From NCBI GenBank assembly GCA_026707335.1, contig JAPOXB010000154.1, positions 1 through 12,916 of the forward strand: 12,916 nt of DNA, written 5' to 3'. Of this stretch, positions 9,373-12,916 are shown piece by piece. The DNA comes from Chloroflexota bacterium (GTDB lineage Bacteria; Chloroflexota; Dehalococcoidia; Bin125). The notes beneath the pieces were generated by a model, which saw only the letters and a program-made list of their open reading frames with translations, was not told the origin of the DNA and ran no database searches. Position numbers and translations under genes: made by a program. Position 1 is the stretch's first letter. The number at the start of each line of letters is the position of its first letter.

Positions 9373-9390
9373 GCAGTCTAGCCCTAGCAT
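9373..9390. promoter_or_regulatory. Candidate back-to-back -10 elements in the divergent 9310-9431 gap
   Basis: TAGACT on the minus strand (9380-9375) lies 66 nt before the phosphotriesterase-family start, and TAGCAT on the plus strand (9385-9390) lies 42 nt before the small membrane protein start. No convincing -35 is spaced correctly for either. The support is the same arrangement in the other divergent gap at 11255-11321, including an identical 9-mer GCAGTCTAG. Confidence 0.3.
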
Positions 9391-9431
9391 TGCCCAATGG
9401 CCGCAGCGACCGATCCCGGGGGGAGGTAGCG

Positions 9432-9872
9432 ATGTCGGGCTGGCAGCAGCGATTGCGCGCGCTCCTCGGCCGGCCCGAGGCCGAAGCGGGTCCAGACTCC
9501 ACGGATTACCTGTGGGATCCCGGCGACGCCCGCTCCTTCGAGGCGCTGCGCCGCTCCGGGGAGGGCGGGCCGGCGCCGCGTCCGCGCCGCTCCCGGCCGG
9601 CCCAGCGCGCCGCCGTGCAGCCCGAGGTCGGCGGGGCGGCGGCCTCGCTGGAGGAGTTGCCGGAGGCCCCGCCCGAGCCGTCGTCCCTGCTGCGACGGCG
9701 AGCCGTGGTGCTGGGCGGCTCCTTCGTGCTGGGCGTGGTGCTGGCGCTGCTGCTCGGCACGACCTTCGGCGCCTTCGACCCGGAGGCGACCGAGGCGGAG
9801 GTCGATGCGGCCTTCGCGGAGGGCTTCAGCGACGGCCAAGCCGCCGCCGAGGACGCAGCGGAGGGCGGCTAG
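9432..9872 (+). CDS. Unrecognised single-pass membrane protein
   Basis: 146 aa, not recognised. The ATG at 9432 follows a clear GGGAGG with about 6-7 nt spacing. Seen: a short polar N terminus (MSGWQQRLRALLGRPEAE), a YLWDPGD motif, a Pro/Arg/Ala-rich low-complexity linker (about residues 45-80), then SSLLRRRAVV leading into one hydrophobic helix (about residues 90-113), and an acidic, alanine-rich tail (about 115-146). The Arg cluster before the helix predicts a cytoplasmic N terminus and an outward-facing acidic tail. It has its own divergent promoter region shared with the phosphotriesterase-family gene and ends convergently with the SDR. Codon use is like that of its neighbours. The membrane prediction is firm; no function is inferred. 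Confidence 0.72.
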   Translation: MSGWQQRLRALLGRPEAEAGPDSTDYLWDPGDARSFEALRRSGEGGPAPRPRRSRPAQRAAVQPEVGGAAASLEELPEAPPEPSSLLRRRAVVLGGSFVLGVVLALLLGTTFGAFDPEATEAEVDAAFAEGFSDGQAAAEDAAEGG

Positions 9873-9894
9873 CCCCCTATCGCCCGTGTGCCGG

Positions 9895-10701
9895 CTACTC
9901 CGTGAAGTAGCCCCCGTCGGGGTGCAGGATCTCGCCGGTGAAGTAGGACGACTCGTCGCAGGCGAGGAAGAGCGCCGCGTCGGCGATGTCCCGCGGCCGG
10001 CCCAGGCGGCCCATGGGCACGTCGGCGAGCATGGCGCGCATGACCTCCTCGTTCTCCTGGGCGACGCGCGTCATGTGCGTCTCGATGTAGCCGGGGCCGA
10101 TCGCGTTGACGCGGATCCGATCCTTCACGAGTTCCAGCGCCGCGACCTTGGTCAGCATCCACACGCCGGCCTTGGAGACGGCGTACGCCGAGCTGCTTGC
10201 GGGGGCGCGCTTCGCGTAGATCGAGGCGATGTTGATGATCGACCCGCCGCGGCCCTGCTCGATCATCCGCCGCGCGACGGCGCGATCGGTCAGCATGACG
10301 CCGGTCAGGTTGACGTCGAGCACGGTCTGCCAGGAATCCAGCGTCTGCCGCGTGACGTGCCAGTCGGCGGGCGAGCCTTCTCTGCGCCACTGCTTACCGC
10401 TCACGTAGCCGCCAAAGCCGATGCCCGCCGCGGCCACGCAAACGTCCACGCCGCCGAACGCGTCGGCGGCGGCCTGCACCATCGCCAGACAGTCCGCCTC
10501 GCTGGTCGTGTCGGTGCGGATGAAGCGGGCGGGGCGGCCGGCCGCGCGGACGAGCCGCACGGTCTCCTCGCCCTGTTCCGCGTCGAGGTCGGCGACGACG
10601 ACATCGGCGCCCTCCTCCGCGAAGCGGACGCAGCAGGCGCGGCCGATCCCGTTCGCGCCGCCGGTGACGATGGCGACTTTGTCCTGGAGGCGACCTGCCA
10701 T
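9895..10701 (-). CDS. NAD(P)-dependent short-chain dehydrogenase/reductase
   Basis: 268 aa classical SDR with a Rossmann fold. Seen: VTGGANGIG (residues 12-20, cofactor loop), Asp38 in VVADLDAEQ, which favours NAD over NADP, AAAG at 90-93 in place of the usual NNAG, and the complete catalytic tetrad Asn131, Ser160, Tyr173 and Lys177 (INIAS and YAVSK). The C-terminal RVNAIGPGYIETHMT and DGGYFTE are typical. About 16 extra residues (GKQWRREGSPADWH region, 102-115) lie between the AAAG and the Asn, probably altering the substrate pocket. The ATG at 10701 has GAGGAGAGGAA about 5 nt upstream. It follows the SCP2-like gene by 59 nt on the same strand, so the two are probably one operon. An alcohol or hydroxyacyl-CoA substrate is likely but not determined. 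Confidence 0.92.
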   Translation of the reverse strand: MAGRLQDKVAIVTGGANGIGRACCVRFAEEGADVVVADLDAEQGEETVRLVRAAGRPARFIRTDTTSEADCLAMVQAAADAFGGVDVCVAAAGIGFGGYVSGKQWRREGSPADWHVTRQTLDSWQTVLDVNLTGVMLTDRAVARRMIEQGRGGSIINIASIYAKRAPASSSAYAVSKAGVWMLTKVAALELVKDRIRVNAIGPGYIETHMTRVAQENEEVMRAMLADVPMGRLGRPRDIADAALFLACDESSYFTGEILHPDGGYFTE

Positions 10702-10740
10702 GATCGTTCCTCTCCTCGCAAGCCGGGCGATGCGCCGCGG

Positions 10741-10770
10741 CGATGCGGTGCTATGCGGTGCTATGCGGTG
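10741..10770 (+). repeat. Three tandem 10-bp repeats at the end of the SCP2-like gene
   Basis: Three adjacent decamers: CGATGCGGTG, CTATGCGGTG and CTATGCGGTG. On the minus strand the unit reads CACCGCATAG and supplies the TAG stop of the SCP2-like gene in the copy at 10761-10770; the other two copies follow in the 3' untranslated leader toward the SDR gene. A unit that is not a multiple of three would change the reading frame if it expanded into the gene. Replication slippage is the simple explanation. Confidence 0.85.
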
Positions 10771-11204
10771 ATGCGCGCCACCTCGTCGTGCACGCCCTCG
10801 AAGATCGAGGCGGCGGCCTGCCGGCCCTCCATCGTCAGCGTGCCCGCCTTGATCGCGGCGCGAGCCAGGTCGCTCAACTCCTTGGCCCGTGCCGGGTCGC
10901 CGCCCACGACGTAGCGCGCCAGTTCCCGGATCGTCGCGTAGGTTCCGACGATGCGGTAGTCCACGTCGTCGGCGGGCCGGCGCTGGAACTCGAAGCCATC
11001 GGGGCCGACGCGGACGGTGAAGCCGAGCGTGCCGCCGGGCGCCAGATGCGCTGGCGCGTCGGTGTACGCCTCCGAGATCGAATGGGGCGTGGCGAGCTGC
11101 TCGGGCGTGGCCGCCTCCACGCGCCGTCGCATGGCGCGCTCCAGGGCGTCGATCCAGGCCGGACTGGCGAACTCGACCAACTGCGGCGCGGACGTGTCGC
11201 TCAT
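10761..11204 (-). CDS. Putative SCP2-like (sterol carrier protein 2 fold) lipid-binding protein
   Basis: 147 aa, soluble, no signal peptide. The ATG at 11204 has AAGGAG about 6 nt upstream; the frame extends upstream but without support. Seen: an N-terminal SPAWIDALERAMRRRVEAA helix, then GTLGFTVRVGPDGFEFQR (strands), DYRIVGTYATIRELARYVVGG, and a C-terminal AGTLTMEGRQA segment, a pattern resembling the SCP2 domain, where a strand, a helix with G-D/P and a G-x-L-x-x-x-G strand follow one another. Similarity is moderate and I cannot confirm it without a profile search. It is upstream of the SDR on the same strand, so it could carry the acyl or isoprenoid substrate of that enzyme (inference). 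Its stop codon lies in the 10-bp repeats. TAGACT on the minus strand (11262-11257) is a possible -10, 53 nt upstream. Confidence 0.58.
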   Translation of the reverse strand: MSDTSAPQLVEFASPAWIDALERAMRRRVEAATPEQLATPHSISEAYTDAPAHLAPGGTLGFTVRVGPDGFEFQRRPADDVDYRIVGTYATIRELARYVVGGDPARAKELSDLARAAIKAGTLTMEGRQAAASIFEGVHDEVARITA

Positions 11205-11279
11205 CGCTGCTCCTTGCCCTGGATCGGTCGCGGCGCGGTGAAGCCGGACCACGTGCAGTCTAGGGGACGCGGCCGCGCC

Positions 11280-11311
11280 CGGCGGCCCGGACTTCCCAGC
11301 GCGGGCCGCCG
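11280..11311. repeat. Perfect 10-bp inverted repeat in the divergent gap, possible operator
   Basis: CGGCGGCCCG (11280-11289) and CGGGCCGCCG (11302-11311) are exact reverse complements separated by 12 nt. The repeat lies in the gap between the SCP2-like gene and the ThuA-like gene and encloses the possible -35 TTCCCA of the latter, so a repressor bound here would block it. In DNA this GC-rich, about one such repeat per window of this size could arise by chance; the intergenic position is the main reason to keep it. Confidence 0.5.
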
Positions 11312-11321
11312 CTCGTAGCAT
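11293..11321 (+). promoter_or_regulatory. Candidate promoter of the ThuA-like gene
   Basis: TTCCCA (11293-11298) and TAGCAT (11316-11321) are separated by exactly 17 nt and match the sigma-70 consensus at 4 of 6 positions each. The start codon is 72 nt downstream of the -10, leaving a leader of about 65 nt that ends in a good AAGGAG. The rest of the 11205-11392 gap is GC-rich and also has a 12-bp direct repeat CGCGCCCGGCGG (11274-11285 and 11325-11336). Confidence 0.33.
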
Positions 11322-11392
11322 GGGCGCGCCCGGCGGTCGCGCCGGCGGCCCGAAGGCCGGCCGGGGCGCGGCGCCGCGGGGAAGGAGTCACG

Positions 11393-12214
11393 ATGCCCAC
11401 CCCCATTCGCGCGCATGTGATCGTGGGCGGCTTCCCGCCGGGGCAGCACGCCGGCCACGACATGGACTACGCCCGCCTGCGCATCCTGCAGGCCCTGCAG
11501 GCCAACGAGAACGTCCACGCGACGGTGAGCTCGGACTACACCGACTGCCACCGCTGGATCCGCGACTGCCAGCTGCTGGTGACGTACGTCGCGGGCCCCT
11601 TCGCCGACGACCACGAGGCCGGCGTCATCCGCGACTGGATCGCGGACGGCGGGCGCTGGCTGGCGCTGCACGGCAGCACCGGCGGCAAGGCGGCGCGGCT
11701 CGACGCCGAAGGCACGCGCCAGCGCATGGTGAAGGCCTCGTACCACTACGCCCTGGGCAGCTTCTTCCTGACCCACCCCCCCATCCGCGAGTTCCAGGTC
11801 GACGTGCGCGACCGCGACCACGTCCTCACGCACAACCTGCCGGAGTCGTTCCGGATCAAGGACGAGCCCTACATGATCGAAGTGCTGCACCCGGAGACGC
11901 GGGTGCTGCTCTCGACGGCCGAGGTGCCGCCGCCGCCGGCGGAGACGCAGGAGCTGTACGGCGGCGACACGTCGCTGCTGCCCGACGGCAAGTCGCGGGC
12001 GCTGGGCTTCGTGCGCGAGATCGGCGCTGGCTCGATCGCCTACGTCGCGCCCGGCCACTGCCACTCGCCGCTGACGAACATGCAGCCCTCGGTGGACGTC
12101 AGCATCTCGCCCGACGGCGCGCCGCCGCTGCGCTTCCGCGGCCCCTGGGAGACCGAGCCCTACGAGACGCTGGTCGGCAACGCCATCGCCTGGGGCACCG
12201 GCGTCGAGGGGTAG
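11393..12214 (+). CDS. ThuA-like protein (glutamine-amidotransferase-like fold)
   Basis: 273 aa. The ATG at 11393 has AAGGAG about 7 nt upstream. It resembles the ThuA-like family (named after trehalose-utilisation genes): IVGGFPPGQHAGHDMDYARL at the N terminus, CQLLVTYVAGPF (core strand), IRDWIADGGRWLALHGSTGG at the position of the amidotransferase nucleophile elbow, HPPIREFQVDV, THNLPESFRIKDEPYMIEV and a C-terminal GSIAYVAPGHCHSP. At the elbow there is His-Gly-Ser rather than a Cys nucleophile, so ordinary glutaminase chemistry is not expected, as in other ThuA proteins. No signal peptide. The role in ThuA proteins is usually sugar-related but poorly defined. Transcribed alone, divergent from the SCP2-like gene; its stop codon lies in the loop of a hairpin. 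Confidence 0.85.
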   Translation: MPTPIRAHVIVGGFPPGQHAGHDMDYARLRILQALQANENVHATVSSDYTDCHRWIRDCQLLVTYVAGPFADDHEAGVIRDWIADGGRWLALHGSTGGKAARLDAEGTRQRMVKASYHYALGSFFLTHPPIREFQVDVRDRDHVLTHNLPESFRIKDEPYMIEVLHPETRVLLSTAEVPPPPAETQELYGGDTSLLPDGKSRALGFVREIGAGSIAYVAPGHCHSPLTNMQPSVDVSISPDGAPPLRFRGPWETEPYETLVGNAIAWGTGVEG

Positions 12215-12250
12215 GCCCTCGCTCTGATAGACGAGGTGGGGTAGGCCACC
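12205..12250. terminator. Twin hairpins sharing a GGGGTAGGCC core between convergent genes
   Basis: Hairpin 1 is CGAGGG (12205-12210), loop GTAGG, CCCTCG (12216-12221), with the ThuA stop TAG (12212-12214) in its loop. Hairpin 2 is GGTGG (12235-12239), loop GGTAGG, CCACC (12246-12250). Both contain the exact decamer GGGGTAGGCC (12208-12217 and 12238-12247), 30 nt apart. They lie between the convergent ThuA-like and binding-protein genes, as expected for a two-way terminator, but there are no T-tracts. Confidence 0.45.
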
Positions 12251-12260
12251 GCCCAGCCGC

Positions 12261-12916
12261 TCAGCGCGACCCGCGGTAGACGACGGGCAGCCGGGTGATG
12301 TCGGTCACGCCGGCGTCCGTGTGGTGCACGATCTGGATGCCGCCGCTGCCGCAATCCCCGAAGGCGTCGCACGAGAGGGCGCCCGTGAGCCCGCCGAAGC
12401 CCGCCGTCTCGCTCAAGGCTTGGCGCAGCGCGGCGCGGTCGATCACAAGCCTGTCGCCCACCTCGACGGCCACCTGCTCGATCGCCGTCAGCAGGAGGGT
12501 GGCGGCGTCGTAGGCGTGGGCCCAGTAGCTCGTCGCGGGCGGCTCCCCGTACTCCTGCTCGTAGACGGCGATCAGCTGATCGGCGCTCTCGTTGGTGGCG
12601 GCGTTGGTGTTGCCGCTGAAATCGAGGCTGGGCGACGCGATGTAGATGCCCTCCGACTCGGGCAGTTGGAGGAACTCCACCTCGAGCACGCCGTCGGCCG
12701 AGATCAACGTCACGCCGGCCAGGCTGGCGGTCGCCGCGATCTCCTGCGCGACGGCCGCGCCCGCCTCCAGGAAGAGGGGGAAGAAGATCCCGTCCGGATC
12801 GCCCGCGGCGACCTCGGCCACGGCGGCGGCCGCATCGGCGGCGTCCTTGCTGACGACGCTCACGGCCACGACCTCGCCGCCGAGGCCGTGGAACGCCTCC
12901 TCGAAGGCCGTCGCCA
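12261..12916 (-). CDS. Branched-chain amino-acid type ABC transporter substrate-binding protein, C-terminal part
   Basis: About 218 codons remain; the 5' end lies beyond the window, so start, signal peptide and the N-terminal lobe are not visible. The reading frame is open to the edge; an internal GTG at 12869 is not the start because conserved sequence (FEEAFHGLGGEVV) continues upstream of it. Seen: DPDGIFFPLFLEAGAAVAQE, LISADGVLEVEFL, GIYIASPS, SYWAHAYDAATLLLTAIEQVA and LTGALSCDAFGDCGSG, with two cysteines near the C terminus. This is the type I periplasmic binding protein (LivJ/LivK-like) layout. It should capture a small substrate outside the membrane for an ABC importer whose other genes would lie to the right. 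The substrate may not be an amino acid; such proteins also bind aromatic acids and amides. Confidence 0.85.
   Translation of the reverse strand, partial: ATAFEEAFHGLGGEVVAVSVVSKDAADAAAAVAEVAAGDPDGIFFPLFLEAGAAVAQEIAATASLAGVTLISADGVLEVEFLQLPESEGIYIASPSLDFSGNTNAATNESADQLIAVYEQEYGEPPATSYWAHAYDAATLLLTAIEQVAVEVGDRLVIDRAALRQALSETAGFGGLTGALSCDAFGDCGSGGIQIVHHTDAGVTDITRLPVVYRGSR

Noticed and set aside
7148..9502. A 784-codon minus-strand frame suggesting a fusion upstream of the CoA-transferase
   Set aside because: The upstream half overlaps the phosphotriesterase-family gene, which has all its active-site motifs in another frame; the ATG at 8332 has a strong ribosome site.
9867..9874. Palindrome GGCTAGCC at the end of the small membrane protein gene, as a terminator
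   Set aside because: The arms leave almost no loop, flanking bases do not extend the stem, and there is no T-tract.

Overview
The window is a very GC-rich, gene-dense stretch of bacterial chromosome with strong G/C bias at third codon positions, many GTG starts and 4-nt stop/start overlaps. The gene content (several family III CoA-transferases, a luciferase-like F420-type oxidoreductase, a phosphotriesterase homologue, an SDR, an SCP2-like protein, a ThuA-like protein, a branched-chain amino-acid type binding protein and a DUF4389 protein) suggests an environmental Chloroflexota bacterium, perhaps of the Dehalococcoidia/SAR202 type; a high-GC actinobacterium is the main alternative. This placement is inference, since no rRNA or other marker gene is present. 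There are no tRNAs, rRNAs, CRISPR arrays, insertion sequences or phage genes.

Layout. (1) 1-2257, minus strand: two overlapping family III (CaiB/BaiF) CoA-transferase genes. The downstream one (cut by the window edge) keeps the catalytic aspartate; the upstream one has leucine there. (2) 2258-2458: a divergent intergenic region. (3) 2459-6730, plus strand: bioA-bioF-bioD, tightly overlapping, then an LLM-class oxidoreductase 30 nt later. The first three encode the middle of biotin synthesis: KAPA synthase, DAPA aminotransferase and dethiobiotin synthetase. bioB and the pimelate-forming genes are not in the window. (4) 6756-9309, minus strand: a phosphotriesterase-family hydrolase, a third CoA-transferase and a small DUF4389 membrane protein. 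(5) 9432-9872, plus strand: an unrecognised single-pass membrane protein. (6) 9895-11204, minus strand: an SCP2-like gene followed by an SDR dehydrogenase. (7) 11393-12214, plus strand: a ThuA-like protein. (8) 12261-12916, minus strand: the C-terminal part of a periplasmic binding protein.

Apart from the biotin block, the genes read as short catabolic units: activation of carboxylates by CoA transfer, hydrolysis of an ester or lactone, oxidation of an alcohol and uptake of a small polar substrate. No substrate can be named from sequence. The observations most worth following up are the CoA-transferase pair with one catalytic Asp between them, a BioA that looks like the lysine-using Bacillus type, a phosphotriesterase-like enzyme with Arg where the classical enzyme has His254, matching promoter-like hexamers in two divergent regions, and paired hairpins around the ThuA stop codon.
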